Positions 1 to 8,552 are shown, counted from the first letter of the stretch. The stretch is 64,000 nt of DNA from Maribacter arenosus (GCF_014610845.1 NZ_JABTCG010000002.1:612599-676598), one strand, 5' to 3'. Program-made: numbers and translations. The notes: a model not told the origin generated them from the letters alone.

Positions 1-80
1 AAGTGTTGCAACTCGTCCTGTTTTGAGTCGGTTTAAACTGCCATTTTGCTTATTCCCGCTTTATAATAATGCCAGGATTA

Positions 81-97
81 AACTCACCGGTCGGTTA
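81..97. promoter_or_regulatory. operator-like palindrome A upstream of the ars-type cluster
   Basis: The sequence AACTCACCGGTCGGTTA is an imperfect palindrome centred on CCGG. Its core CTCACCGGTC differs at one base from the core at 2706-2715, just before the TetR gene, and the palindrome resembles the one at 2571-2590. A further half-site in the opposite orientation lies at 26-37. CCGG-centred palindromes with ACCGAC-type arms are typical of TetR-family operators. I infer that the local TetR protein binds here and controls the gene starting at 207. Confidence 0.5.
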
Positions 98-206
98 TCC
101 TTTTAATATTTATATATAGATAACCCCTTTTCTTTGTAAAGAATAATGTGCCGTTTCGACCTAATTGAAATAGGATTTATTTAAATTTACGGGTCACTAG
201 GATTAC

Positions 207-902
207 ATGAACGCATCTAACGAACATCATACCGCTATTTTGGTTTTTGCACTCTCTTCGAAGGCGGAGAAAAAGCGCAAAAAAATCCAAAATGCAGATC
301 AGTTGTTCACTGCGTTTTCCGAACATACCTTGAGAATAGCGGTTAGAACCGAACTGCCATATTTTCATTATTCGGAGAAGGAGCAAGAAGGTGATTCCTT
401 TGGCGAACGATTTACAAACGCCATACAGGACATTTTTAATAGGGGTTATAGGCAGATTATCACCATCGGAAACGATTCCCCCCAATTAAAAGCTTCCCAT
501 ATTCAAAGGGCGGCACTACTTTTGGCCCAAAATAAGTCGGTCATTGGTCCTTCAGCAGATGGTGGCTTTTACCTGATGGGATTGCACCGAAAAAACTTTG
601 ATCCGGAAAAATTCAAGGATTTGCCATGGCAAACCTCCAAATTGGCATCCCGACTAGAAAGGGATTTTTTGAACACACCATTCGAATTTGTGCCCCTTGA
701 ACGATTAGTTGATATCGACGACAGTCAGGATCTTACTATTTTATCCAAATACACAAATCAGCTTACTTATTGTATCAAAAGGATTGTTTTGTCCTTGATT
801 GCGACAACCGTTTCCTATTATAAGACTGAACATCCTTACATTGCTCAGTTTATCTTCAAGGCCCATCAAAATAGGGGGTCGCCGCTGCCTATGGTAGCAT
901 AG
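207..902 (+). CDS. DUF2064 / TIGR04282-type glycosyltransferase-like protein of the arsenosugar cluster
   Basis: This 231-residue protein has the two hallmarks of the TIGR04282 (DUF2064) family, a GT-A-fold nucleotidyl/glycosyltransferase-like group. GNDSP lies at residues 88-92 and GPSADGGFYLMG at 114-125, with an acidic DIDD near residue 169 in the C-terminal part. The family is commonly found next to radical SAM/Cys-rich (ArsS) genes, and here arsS lies two genes downstream in the same direction. By inference it would modify a small metabolite made by the cluster, perhaps adding a sugar to an arsenic compound; the true substrate is unknown. No signal peptide is visible, so it should be cytoplasmic. 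The spacing to the next gene is 131 bp and contains a hairpin (959-1003). Confidence 0.8.
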   Translation: MNASNEHHTAILVFALSSKAEKKRKKIQNADQLFTAFSEHTLRIAVRTELPYFHYSEKEQEGDSFGERFTNAIQDIFNRGYRQIITIGNDSPQLKASHIQRAALLLAQNKSVIGPSADGGFYLMGLHRKNFDPEKFKDLPWQTSKLASRLERDFLNTPFEFVPLERLVDIDDSQDLTILSKYTNQLTYCIKRIVLSLIATTVSYYKTEHPYIAQFIFKAHQNRGSPLPMVA

Positions 903-958
903 CATCACTATGCCCTTCCCATTATTTTTTTAACAACCGTAAAATAACGCATCAAATT

Positions 959-1003
959 GGTGATCATCGCCCTTTACATTTCAAATGGAATGGGCATATC
1001 ACC
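959..1003 (+). promoter_or_regulatory. long imperfect hairpin between the first two ars-cluster genes
   Basis: Three nested complementary blocks can be read: GGTGAT (959-964) with ATCACC (998-1003), GCCC (969-972) with GGGC (992-995), and CATTT (977-981) with AAATG (983-987), separated by small internal loops. There is no T-run after it, so it is not a typical intrinsic terminator. It sits 30 bp before the AhpD-like gene and could be an RNA processing or stability element; function is not established. Confidence 0.4.
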
Positions 1004-1033
1004 GTGAAATACTAAACAATTTATATACATCAA

Positions 1034-1369
1034 ATGACAAAATCATATTACGACCCGGCAGATCTTCGAAAATTTGGAAATATTACGGAATGGAGTGAGG
1101 AATTAGGAACGAAATTTTTTGACTATTACGGAAAGGTGTTTGAAGAGGGGGCCTTGTCGGCACGCGAAAAATCCTTGATAGCCCTGGCTGTTGCCCATGT
1201 CGTCAAATGTCCATATTGCATCGATGCCTATACCAAAGACGGTTTGCAAAAAGGAATTACGAAAGAAGAAATGATGGAAGCCGTTCATGCAGGGGCCGCC
1301 ATTGAAAGTGGGGCAACCTTGGTGCATGGCGTACAAATGATGAACAAATACAATAAATTATCAATGTAG
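1034..1369 (+). CDS. arsenosugar biosynthesis-associated AhpD/CMD-like peroxidase-like protein
   Basis: A 111-residue single-domain protein of the carboxymuconolactone decarboxylase/AhpD fold. It carries a CPYC redox pair at residues 59-62, preceded by the conserved ALSAREKSLIALAVAH helix with E45 and H55. The usual histidine a few residues after the CxxC in AhpD is a tyrosine here (CPYCIDAY), so peroxidase chemistry may differ from classical AhpD. Proteins of this exact type are recurrent neighbours of ArsS. It stands 82 bp before arsS in the same direction and is probably cotranscribed with it. The likely role is thiol redox chemistry supporting arsenical metabolism, which is an inference from context. 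Confidence 0.82.
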   Translation: MTKSYYDPADLRKFGNITEWSEELGTKFFDYYGKVFEEGALSAREKSLIALAVAHVVKCPYCIDAYTKDGLQKGITKEEMMEAVHAGAAIESGATLVHGVQMMNKYNKLSM

Positions 1370-1395
1370 AATAGTTGTGTATTGATTGTTGACGG

Positions 1396-1450
1396 TTGTC
1401 GGTTTAGTAACTGACAATTAGAACGATCTACGAACAACGAACAACGAAAA
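1396..1450 (+). other. small hairpin and CGAACAA direct repeats before arsS
   Basis: An 8-bp stem (TTGTCGGT at 1396-1403 with ACTGACAA at 1410-1417, one G-T wobble) is followed by a short tandem array CGAACAA / CGAACAA / CGAAAAA ending directly before the arsS start codon at 1452. No Shine-Dalgarno sequence is apparent, as is common in this phylum. The role is unknown. Confidence 0.4.
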
Positions 1451-1451
1451 A

Positions 1452-2507
1452 ATGATTACAAAATCACTACATGCAAGGCATAACGAGCTTGCTGAAACAA
1501 ATAATCAATTGAAAATCCTTAACGGAGGTATTTTCGAAGCAGGGGAACTGCCTTATTTTAAGGATAAAATAGCCCTTACGGGCCATTTCCCCTTGACCCC
1601 GAAAAAGTTGGAGATATTTCAGGTCAATGTGGGCTATATGTGTAACCAGGTATGTGAGCATTGCCATGTCGATGCCGGGCCGGATCGCAAGGAGATCATG
1701 ACCCGTGAAACCATGCAATATTGCTTGGAGGTTATTCGCAATACGGGTGCCCATACTTTGGATCTTACCGGTGGTGCGCCCGAAATGAACCCCGACTTTC
1801 GATGGTTTGTTGAAGAAGCGGCCAAGGCTGGGATACAGGATTTTATCGTACGTTCCAACCTAACTATCATGAGGGCTAATAAAAAATATCATGATTTACC
1901 AAGGTTTTTTAAAAAACACAACATCCATATTGTTTCCTCGATGCCCCATTATACGCGTGGTAAAACGGATAAACAACGTGGATCAGGAGTGTTTGATGCA
2001 TCGATAAAAGCTTTACAGGAATTAAATGCCGTAGGTTATGGACTGCCCGAGAGTGATTTGCGATTGGATTTGGTCTATAACCCTTCCGGTGCCTTTTTGC
2101 CCGGAGATCAGGTTGCTATGGAAAAGGATTTCAAAAAAGCCTTGCAAGAGGATTTTAATATCAAGTTTCATCATCTGTTTGCGATAACAAATCTCCCTAT
2201 TGCCCGATTTTTGGATTATTTGATCGCTTCTGAAAATTATGAAGACTATATGTATGCATTGGTTGAGGCCTATAACCCTACGGCTGTTGAAAATGTAATG
2301 TGTACCAACACGATTTCGGTCAGTTGGGATGGCTGGCTCTATGATTGTGATTTTAACCAGATGTTGGATTTAAAGGTGGCCAGTAGAATAAAACATATTA
2401 AGGACTATAATGAAGATATCCTTAATGACAGGAACATTATTATCTCCCAACATTGTTATGGCTGTACAGCGGGTGCAGGTAGTAGTTGTCAAGGAACAGT
2501 AGCCTAG
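1452..2507 (+). CDS. arsS: radical SAM protein ArsS, arsenosugar biosynthesis
   Basis: A 351-residue radical SAM/Cys-rich protein. The cluster-binding CxxxCxxC motif is at C64, C68 and C71 (CNQVCEHCHVDAGP), the SAM-binding GGAPE motif at 107-111, and the C-terminal Cys-rich (DUF3641) segment ends with C335, C338 and C346 (CYGCTAGAGSSCQG). Known members of the family join a 5'-deoxyadenosyl group to dimethylated arsenic, giving the nucleoside precursor of arsenosugars; the methyl donor step needs ArsM, which is not in this window and may lie outside it. It is the last member of a three-gene same-strand run. The assignment to the family is firm; the arsenic substrate is by homology and context. 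Confidence 0.88.
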   Translation: MITKSLHARHNELAETNNQLKILNGGIFEAGELPYFKDKIALTGHFPLTPKKLEIFQVNVGYMCNQVCEHCHVDAGPDRKEIMTRETMQYCLEVIRNTGAHTLDLTGGAPEMNPDFRWFVEEAAKAGIQDFIVRSNLTIMRANKKYHDLPRFFKKHNIHIVSSMPHYTRGKTDKQRGSGVFDASIKALQELNAVGYGLPESDLRLDLVYNPSGAFLPGDQVAMEKDFKKALQEDFNIKFHHLFAITNLPIARFLDYLIASENYEDYMYALVEAYNPTAVENVMCTNTISVSWDGWLYDCDFNQMLDLKVASRIKHIKDYNEDILNDRNIIISQHCYGCTAGAGSSCQGTVA

Positions 2508-2570
2508 TTTTATTCGAAATCAGCGTTTTGTAGGATTTAGCCTACCCATTTGTCCGTATAATTATACCTT

Positions 2571-2590
2571 TAAACCGACCGGGTGGTTTG
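2571..2590. promoter_or_regulatory. operator-like palindrome B
   Basis: The sequence TAAACCGACCGGGTGGTTTG is an imperfect inverted repeat (AAACC...GGTTT arms around CCGG). It resembles palindromes A and C and lies between arsS and the TetR gene. A second or distal operator for TetR autoregulation is inferred. Confidence 0.45.
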
Positions 2591-2700
2591 TGGGTTGTTT
2601 AAAAAGTTATGTAGTACATCGGGATTTCTGCATTTTAACGATTTTTTCCCTTGCCACGTCCTAATTTACTGTGCATAACTTAAGGTTGGAGGTTCTTTGT

Positions 2701-2718
2701 ATAGACTCAACGGTCTAT
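2701..2718. promoter_or_regulatory. operator-like palindrome C, immediately upstream of the TetR gene
   Basis: ATAGACTCAACGGTCTAT has perfect 6-bp arms (ATAGAC/GTCTAT). Its core CTCAACGGTC (2706-2715) matches the core of palindrome A (83-92) except for one base. It ends 21 bp before the ATG at 2740. This argues for autoregulation and against the longer reading frame that would begin at 2671 and translate through the site. Confidence 0.5.
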
Positions 2719-2739
2719 TTAACCATTAAACCCAATCTT

Positions 2740-3357
2740 ATGGATAAGAACCTAAAACGCATGGCAACCATGCAACGAATGCAAGTAACAGGCTTGGAAT
2801 TGTTTTACAAAAATGGCTATTACAATACCAGTGTTGATGACATTTTAAAAGAGCTATCGCTTTCTAAAGGCGCGTTCTATTATCATTTTGATTCGAAGGA
2901 GGATTACTTTATCCAAATTATCGAAAATTTATTGGTGCGCAGAGTATATAGTATGCTCATTGAGCCTATAGAAGGACATGATAATGCCTTATTTTTAATT
3001 ACCAATTGTTTTGAGAATGCATTGGAAACCGCTGTTCATAATGAGATGGATTGTGGATTTGTCTTAAACAACTTCCTGAATGAATTCAATGGTAAGAATG
3101 AAAGAATCATGAAACACTTGAACGACATTCTTAAAATCTGGGAAGTGAACTTGGTATCGGCTATCCAAAAAGGAAAATTCAACGGACATATTGATCGGCA
3201 TGTTGATGCTGAGGGCGTAGCACTGTTCTTAATGAGTTCGTACATTGGCGTTCGTACCCTTATGGTAGAAAATTCTCCCAGTGCGCGAAAATACAGATTC
3301 ATGGCACAACTTAAACAATACTTTAAATCGATAGAGGTAAAACAACCGACACTATAG
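2740..3357 (+). CDS. TetR/AcrR family transcriptional regulator
   Basis: From the ATG at 2740 this is a 205-residue TetR-family repressor. The N-terminal helix-turn-helix region reads GYYNTSVDDILKELSLSKG followed by FYYHFDSKEDYF, the typical end of the DNA-binding domain; the rest is a helical ligand-binding and dimerisation domain. An upstream in-frame start at 2671 exists, but it would place operator C inside the coding region, so the internal start is preferred. The gene follows arsS by 232 bp, and the sites at 81-97, 2571-2590 and 2701-2718 suggest that it controls both itself and the ars-type genes. The ligand is unknown; an arsenic compound or a cluster product is possible. Confidence 0.85.
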   Translation: MDKNLKRMATMQRMQVTGLELFYKNGYYNTSVDDILKELSLSKGAFYYHFDSKEDYFIQIIENLLVRRVYSMLIEPIEGHDNALFLITNCFENALETAVHNEMDCGFVLNNFLNEFNGKNERIMKHLNDILKIWEVNLVSAIQKGKFNGHIDRHVDAEGVALFLMSSYIGVRTLMVENSPSARKYRFMAQLKQYFKSIEVKQPTL

Positions 3358-3368
3358 CCCATAAGCGA

Positions 3369-4412
3369 TTAGGCGTTCAATAGAAGAGTAACTTTTTTAA
3401 GAACTTTATCCGGGTCTATGGTGGCCATTACATTTTCATAGCCTTGGGGCACTTTATTCCCATAGATGGAAGTGGGTATCAAGGGATAAGTTTTTCTGTC
3501 GGATAAAAAAGCATTGTCTGCATCTTGCCCATAGGGATAAAACCCTGCATACGGATGGGTCACCCCCCAAAGGGTTACCGTGGGTATCCCAAATAGGGCC
3601 GCCAAGTGGGCATTACCACTGTCCATGGAAAGCATTAGGTCCAAATTGGAAATCAATGCTATCTCCTCTTCGAATGAAAGTTTGCCGATAAGGGAAAGAC
3701 AATTATTATATCTAGATTCCCAGATTTCCAATAGTTCTTTTTCTTTTTGACCACCCCCAAGCATACATATTTTATACTGATTGGTTTTATTTAGTTCGCT
3801 TACTACTTTTTCCATTAAATCCAAGGGGTACATTTTACCGGAATACGCGGCAAAAGGGGCTACACCCACCCATTTCTTCGAATTGCTTCCAATAATTTCC
3901 AAGGTCTTAGCCGTCATTTTTCTTTTCCCTAAGAAGTTCGTATTGGGAAGTGTAAAAGGATATCCTAATTGGGTAAAAACATCCGCATAACGTTGGTGGG
4001 TGCTTTTAAGTTGTGAGAAAACCTTGCCTTTTGGGGCCGTCAATGCCTTTTTCTCTTTTCTTCCTTTATCAATTTGCACAAACGGAGTACCGCCCAAACG
4101 GAAAAACGGTTTGAGGATATTACTACGCAATACGTTGTGCAAATCGGCAACGGCATGAAATTTCAGTGTTCGAAGTTCGCGATAGAGCTTCCAAATTCCA
4201 TAAATCCCTTTGTGTTTTTCGGAGACATCGGCAACATGAACCGATACATTTTCCAATCCATCGAAGATTGGTGCAAAAAAGCCTCTGGTCAAAACAGTGA
4301 CCCTAAGTTCAGGATAGGCCTCCAGCAGCGATTTCAGGACCGGAACCGTCATGGCAACATCACCCATGGCAGATAATCTGATTACCAATAGGTGTTTGCT
4401 CTTAGTTTTCAT
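3369..4412 (-). CDS. glycosyltransferase family 9 (heptosyltransferase-like)
   Basis: A 347-residue GT-B protein of the ADP-heptose:LPS heptosyltransferase family. The N-terminus has RLSAMGDVAMTVPVLKSL, typical of the family, and the donor-binding C-terminal half has MDSGNAHLAALFGIPTVTLWG. The ATG at 4412 is chosen rather than a TTG three codons upstream. It is the last gene of a minus-strand run DUF6427 - DUF4254 - GT9 with a 14-bp gap to DUF4254. It is expected at the inner face of the cytoplasmic membrane, adding a sugar to lipopolysaccharide core. Donor and acceptor cannot be told from sequence. Confidence 0.87.
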   Translation of the reverse strand: MKTKSKHLLVIRLSAMGDVAMTVPVLKSLLEAYPELRVTVLTRGFFAPIFDGLENVSVHVADVSEKHKGIYGIWKLYRELRTLKFHAVADLHNVLRSNILKPFFRLGGTPFVQIDKGRKEKKALTAPKGKVFSQLKSTHQRYADVFTQLGYPFTLPNTNFLGKRKMTAKTLEIIGSNSKKWVGVAPFAAYSGKMYPLDLMEKVVSELNKTNQYKICMLGGGQKEKELLEIWESRYNNCLSLIGKLSFEEEIALISNLDLMLSMDSGNAHLAALFGIPTVTLWGVTHPYAGFYPYGQDADNAFLSDRKTYPLIPTSIYGNKVPQGYENVMATIDPDKVLKKVTLLLNA

Positions 4413-4426
4413 AAAAAACAAGAAGA

Positions 4427-5029
4427 TTATTTTTGCCCGCGGAGTATCGGGTTGAGCTCGTCATCGTTGTACATTTTCATTTGCTTATAAACCTTCATGT
4501 ACTTGTTCCCGGTTTCAATATCGCTCAATAATTGGTCTATGGCAGTGGATAAATCCTTTCGTTGTTCCAAGAGCACATCCAATTTTTGACGGCACTTTTC
4601 AATATGGTCTTTTGAGGCATCCCTGCGATCGGCCTCTTCTTGCATATGATAGATCTTTAGCGCCAAAATAGACAATCGGTCAATGGCCCAAGCCGGGCTC
4701 TCTGTATTAATCGTAGCGTTTTCCTTAATTTCAACCGATTGGTATTTTTTAAGGAAATAACTATCGATGTACTCCACCAAATCGGTCCTATCCTGATTGC
4801 TCGCATCGATCTTTCTTTTTAGATCCAGGGCGGCGATCGGATCTATATTCGGGTCTCGAATAATGTCTTCGTAATGCCATTGTACCGTATCGATCCAATT
4901 CTTACGATATAACAAATGGGCTATATCATCTTTTGGATATGGGTTTTCAAAAGGTTGGTCTACGGTATCGATTTTATGGTATTTTAAAATACACTCCTTA
5001 AAAATACGATTGGCAAAAGAACTGAACAT
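4427..5029 (-). CDS. DUF4254 domain-containing protein
   Basis: A 200-residue, largely helical soluble protein recognised as a DUF4254 member (conserved ENPYPKDDIAHLLYRKNWID and QWHYEDIIRDPNIDP segments). The family is commonly next to glycosyltransferase 9 genes in Bacteroidota, as here. No catalytic motif or membrane segment is seen. The context suggests a role linked to LPS core assembly, but the function is unknown. It is 36 bp downstream of the DUF6427 gene and likely cotranscribed. Confidence 0.8.
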   Translation of the reverse strand: MFSSFANRIFKECILKYHKIDTVDQPFENPYPKDDIAHLLYRKNWIDTVQWHYEDIIRDPNIDPIAALDLKRKIDASNQDRTDLVEYIDSYFLKKYQSVEIKENATINTESPAWAIDRLSILALKIYHMQEEADRRDASKDHIEKCRQKLDVLLEQRKDLSTAIDQLLSDIETGNKYMKVYKQMKMYNDDELNPILRGQK

Positions 5030-5065
5030 CTAACTTTTATTTTTTGTAAAGATACCCTTTATTTC

Positions 5066-6001
5066 CTATAAAATAATGATGGACAAGAAGACGGCAAAGG
5101 GAATCAAAATTGAGAATATCAATACTATTTCCTTAATATTATCACGCTTGATCGACTCAACATAACTTGTCATCAACACAGAGGCAGGGAAAAAAGTGAG
5201 GAGAATGGGATGGAGGTCCTCTGAAGAAATCAATACATTCAAGATCAACCCAATGATCAAGGAAAATACAATTAGTCGAGTTGTCACTATTTTTCCAATA
5301 CCTGAATTACCGAGTTTAATAAAGGCCATAATAGTCAAAATAAACAAAAGCAGCATGTAGATGATAAGTTTGGAACTGCTTGCCCAATTTAAGTAATACC
5401 CCACATCGAACTGTATAGAAAACTGATAATGGGTAAAAAGGAATTCGAGGTTATCGGTCAATACCAGGTAAGCGGAACTTATCATGAGTACCGCAAAAAT
5501 AGCTGCAATAGGGGCTAGCCAATTTTTAAAATTCTTAGGCTCATAGATATATATCGCAATGAAGACCACAAGCAGGAATAGAATGGCCCAATCATAAAAA
5601 AGACTGGCAAACATAATCCAAATCGATGCGTCGAAAATCTTGATTTTTAATTTTTTCAAGGAACGCATACTAATTAACCTTCTTATGGCCAACAGAACAA
5701 AGAAATTGCTTAGGATGGCCATATTATCGGTCAACGTTTCCGGAAAAACAACCAATAGGAGTGCATAAAATAAAATGGCATATGAATTTGCCAAGGTTAT
5801 CTTATTTCTTTTTACAACAAAGTTGACAATAAAAACAGAAAAAAGTAGAAGCCCTAAAATGAAGGTTTGCCCTAATAATTCCTCTGGCTCATAAACCCTA
5901 TCGTAAAGCGAAAAATGTACCCCCCAGTAGAACAAAAACAAAAAAGTGAGTACAATTATGTAGTTAATGGGTTTAGTTTTGCCAAAAATGCTTGTAATCA
6001 T
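5066..6001 (-). CDS. DUF6427-type polytopic membrane protein
   Basis: A 311-residue very hydrophobic protein with roughly ten predicted membrane helices and short charged loops. It resembles the flavobacterial DUF6427 family (N-terminus MITSIFGKTKPINYIIVLTF). No catalytic motif is evident. It heads the minus-strand operon that continues with DUF4254 and a GT9 glycosyltransferase, and diverges from the small gene at 6043. Its conserved linkage to LPS-type genes suggests a role in the envelope, perhaps sugar-lipid handling; this is inference only. Confidence 0.72.
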   Translation of the reverse strand: MITSIFGKTKPINYIIVLTFLFLFYWGVHFSLYDRVYEPEELLGQTFILGLLLFSVFIVNFVVKRNKITLANSYAILFYALLLVVFPETLTDNMAILSNFFVLLAIRRLISMRSLKKLKIKIFDASIWIMFASLFYDWAILFLLVVFIAIYIYEPKNFKNWLAPIAAIFAVLMISSAYLVLTDNLEFLFTHYQFSIQFDVGYYLNWASSSKLIIYMLLLFILTIMAFIKLGNSGIGKIVTTRLIVFSLIIGLILNVLISSEDLHPILLTFFPASVLMTSYVESIKRDNIKEIVLIFSILIPFAVFLSIIIL

Positions 6002-6021
6002 CTCGGGTTTTTATATTTTTG
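5992..6021 (+). promoter_or_regulatory. Bacteroidota-type promoter for the small gene at 6043
   Basis: TTG at 5992-5994 is followed after exactly 19 bp by TATTTTTG at 6014-6021, matching the Bacteroidota -33/-7 pattern (TTG-N19-TAnnTTTG). The expected transcript start is about 7-10 bp downstream, giving a short leader before the ATG at 6043. The -33 element overlaps the start of the divergent gene. Confidence 0.6.
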
Positions 6022-6042
6022 CTTCGTAAATATACTAATTAG

Positions 6043-6264
6043 ATGAAGGCATTTTTTGAAGGCATACAGGATTTATTCGTAAATGGACTTTTCTGGCCCT
6101 ACGACTTTTTTAGGTTTATGGAAAACTGGTGGGTAGCCAATACGGTGAACTGGATTTTCTTTGCGTTATGTTCCATTGCATTTGTATATTGGATGCTTCA
6201 GCTTAAAAAGTACAATGATAGTGGGGAGGAAGACAAATCGATTACTTCCCATTCGTATTTATAA
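6043..6264 (+). CDS. small DUF6341-type membrane protein
   Basis: A 73-residue protein with an aromatic-rich amphipathic N-terminus (VNGLFWPYDFFRFMENWW) followed by one membrane helix and a short polar tail. This matches the flavobacterial DUF6341 family, whose members are often mislabelled uracil phosphoribosyltransferase in databases; no PRPP-binding motif is present, so that name is rejected. Its 3' end overlaps the 3' end of the convergent purD gene by 6 bp. The function is unknown; a membrane-associated role is the most that can be said. Confidence 0.75.
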   Translation: MKAFFEGIQDLFVNGLFWPYDFFRFMENWWVANTVNWIFFALCSIAFVYWMLQLKKYNDSGEEDKSITSHSYL

Positions 6265-7530
6265 GTCAAACCCGATATCCTTACGAAAGTTCATCATATC
6301 AAAATGTATCTTCTTGATATTTTGATAAGATGTTTGTAAAGCTTCCTTAAAATCATTTCCGTAGGAGGTGATTGCCATAACCCTGCCCCCATTGGTTACT
6401 ACATTCCCGTTTTTATAGTCCGTACCGGCATGAAACACGATTGAATCCGCAAAGTTTTCATAACCGCTAATGACTTTTCCCTTTTCATAGGCACCAGGAT
6501 AGCCTCCTGAAACCAGCATGACTGTTGAGGCCGTGCGGTCATCCAGTTCAAGGTCTATGGCATCCAGTGTTTGATTGGCTACGGCTTGAAAAATGGTGAC
6601 TAAATCGGTTTTTATCCTCGGAATCACCACTTCGGTCTCCGGGTCTCCCATTCTCACGTTGTACTCAATTACATAAGGATCATCCCCCACTTTAATCAAT
6701 CCGATGAATATAAACCCTTTATAAGGTAGGTTATCTTTTTTAAGGCCCTCTACCGTCGGTTTCACGATGCGCTCATGTATCTTATCCATAAAAACCTTAT
6801 CTGCGAAAGGAACCGGTGATATGGCCCCCATACCCCCTGTATTCAAACCGGTGTCCCCTTCACCAATTCGTTTATAGTCCTTGGCCGTAGGCAAAACTTT
6901 ATACCCCTTGCCGTCGGTAAGCACAAAAACACTCAATTCAATTCCCGCTAAAAACTCCTCGATGACGACCTTGGAACTCGCATCCCCAAATTTACTGCCG
7001 ACCAGCATATTTTTAAGTTCCTCCTTGGCTTCCTGCAGATTATTTAAGATCACGACCCCTTTGCCAGCCGCTAATCCGTCGGCCTTTAGAACATAAGGCG
7101 GTGTAAGTGTGTCTAGAAAAGCGTACCCCTCCTCTAATTTGTCTACAGTAAAACTTTGATAAGCAGCCGTTGGGATATTATGCCTGAACAGGAATTCCTT
7201 GGCAAATTCCTTGCTCCCTTCCAAGGTGGCAGCAGCCTTTTGCGGGCCTATAACCGGAATATGCTTAAGTTCGGGATCATTAAGAAAAAAATCATGGATG
7301 CCATTCACCAATGGATCTTCGGGACCAACAACCACCATATCCAAGGCGTTGGAAAGTACCGTTTTCTTGATCTCTTTGAAATCATTTACACCAATGGGTA
7401 TATTCGTGCCGATGGTCGCGGTTCCCGCATTTCCAGGAGCAATAAAAAGATTTTTAAGTTTAGGGCTTTGCTTTAATTTCCATGCGATGGCATGTTCACG
7501 GCCTCCAGACCCAAGAATAAGAATATCCAT
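6259..7530 (-). CDS. purD: phosphoribosylamine-glycine ligase
   Basis: A 423-residue ATP-grasp enzyme of full family length that joins glycine to 5-phosphoribosylamine in de novo purine synthesis (cytoplasm). Visible signatures are GSGGREHA at residues 7-14, GPEDPL at 69-73, the ATP-grasp loop DGLAAGKG at 150-157, LNTGGMGAISP, and the metal-binding NVRMGDPETE near the C-terminal third. It is 41 bp downstream of the UDP-xylose synthase gene on the same strand, so it may be read from the polysaccharide transcript. No pur genes are adjacent. Confidence 0.96.
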   Translation of the reverse strand: MDILILGSGGREHAIAWKLKQSPKLKNLFIAPGNAGTATIGTNIPIGVNDFKEIKKTVLSNALDMVVVGPEDPLVNGIHDFFLNDPELKHIPVIGPQKAAATLEGSKEFAKEFLFRHNIPTAAYQSFTVDKLEEGYAFLDTLTPPYVLKADGLAAGKGVVILNNLQEAKEELKNMLVGSKFGDASSKVVIEEFLAGIELSVFVLTDGKGYKVLPTAKDYKRIGEGDTGLNTGGMGAISPVPFADKVFMDKIHERIVKPTVEGLKKDNLPYKGFIFIGLIKVGDDPYVIEYNVRMGDPETEVVIPRIKTDLVTIFQAVANQTLDAIDLELDDRTASTVMLVSGGYPGAYEKGKVISGYENFADSIVFHAGTDYKNGNVVTNGGRVMAITSYGNDFKEALQTSYQNIKKIHFDMMNFRKDIGFDL

Positions 7531-7571
7531 AATAAAAGTTTGCGTAAAAATACAGCTTGCCCTGTAATAAT

Positions 7572-8552
7572 CTATGCAATACCTGAAAAATCCCTATGTT
7601 CTTTGTCGTGCAGCTCTTCTGGAGTAAGCGACTTAAAATAATTAAAAACTTTTTTTAGGCCTTCCGCCCTACCTACCTTAGGTTCCCAGCCTAAAATTTC
7701 CTTAGCCCTTGTTATATCCGGTTGCCGTTGCGTGGGGTCATCTTTGGGCAGCGGTTTATAAATGATTTTCTGATCGGTACCGGTCAATCTTATAATTTCC
7801 TGGGCGAATTCCAGTATGGTAGTTTCGTGCGGATTACCAATATTAATAGGATTGGTATAATCGCTCATGAGTAGGCGATAAATCCCTTCAACCTGATCAT
7901 CGATATAGCAAAATGATCGTGTTTGGGAACCATCCCCAAAAACGGTCAGATCCTCACCCCTCAACGCCTGGCCCATGAAAGCAGGCACAACCCTACCATC
8001 ATTTAATCGCATTCTTGATCCGTAAGTGTTAAAAATCCTAACGATACGGGTATCCACATTATGAAAACGATGATAGGCCATGGTAATGGATTCCATAAAA
8101 CGTTTTGCCTCGTCATACACGCCACGTGGGCCTATAGGGCTTACGTTGCCAAAATAATCTTCATTTTGGGGATGAACTAAAGGATCCCCGTAGACCTCTG
8201 ACGTTGAGGCGACTAAAATCCGGGCTTTTTTTTCTTTGGCTACCCCTAATAGATTCAAAGTGCCCAAGGAACCGACCTTTAAGGTTTCGATAGGGATTTT
8301 CAAATAGTCGATGGGACTGGCGGGGGAGGCGAAATGCAGGATATAATGCAACTTTCCAGGGATATGTACAAACTTGGTCACATCATGGTGATAGAACTCA
8401 AACTGCTCTAAAGGAAAAAGATGTTCTATGTTTTTAAGGGTACCGGTAATCAAGTTATCCATGCCGATTACATGAAAACCTTCCTTGATGAACCTATCGC
8501 ATAAATGGGATCCTAAAAATCCTGCGGCACCTGTTATTAATACTTTTTTCAT
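7572..8552 (-). CDS. UDP-glucuronate decarboxylase (UDP-xylose synthase), SDR family
   Basis: A 326-residue extended short-chain dehydrogenase. The NAD-binding GAAGFLG is at residues 8-14, TSEVYGDP at 117-124 and the catalytic pair Y146/K150 in [11 protein letters not shown]. The combination of TSEVYGDP and YDEAKR is characteristic of UDP-xylose synthases, which oxidise UDP-glucuronate at C4, decarboxylate it and reduce it to UDP-xylose. It provides a pentose donor for the polysaccharide made by the neighbouring genes. The start codon abuts the stop of the WecA-like gene (8553), so the two are translationally linked. A UDP-glucose dehydrogenase needed to supply UDP-GlcA is not in the window. 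Confidence 0.88.
   Translation of the reverse strand: MKKVLITGAAGFLGSHLCDRFIKEGFHVIGMDNLITGTLKNIEHLFPLEQFEFYHHDVTKFVHIPGKLHYILHFASPASPIDYLKIPIETLKVGSLGTLNLLGVAKEKKARILVASTSEVYGDPLVHPQNEDYFGNVSPIGPRGVYDEAKRFMESITMAYHRFHNVDTRIVRIFNTYGSRMRLNDGRVVPAFMGQALRGEDLTVFGDGSQTRSFCYIDDQVEGIYRLLMSDYTNPINIGNPHETTILEFAQEIIRLTGTDQKIIYKPLPKDDPTQRQPDITRAKEILGWEPKVGRAEGLKKVFNYFKSLTPEELHDKEHRDFSGIA

Noticed and set aside
2671..2739. Longer N-terminus for the TetR regulator
   Set aside because: It would translate through the operator-like palindrome C, and the added residues do not look like a TetR start.
6043..6264. Uracil phosphoribosyltransferase annotation for the 73-residue protein
   Set aside because: Far too short, with one membrane helix and no PRPP-binding motif; this is a known misannotation of the DUF6341 type.
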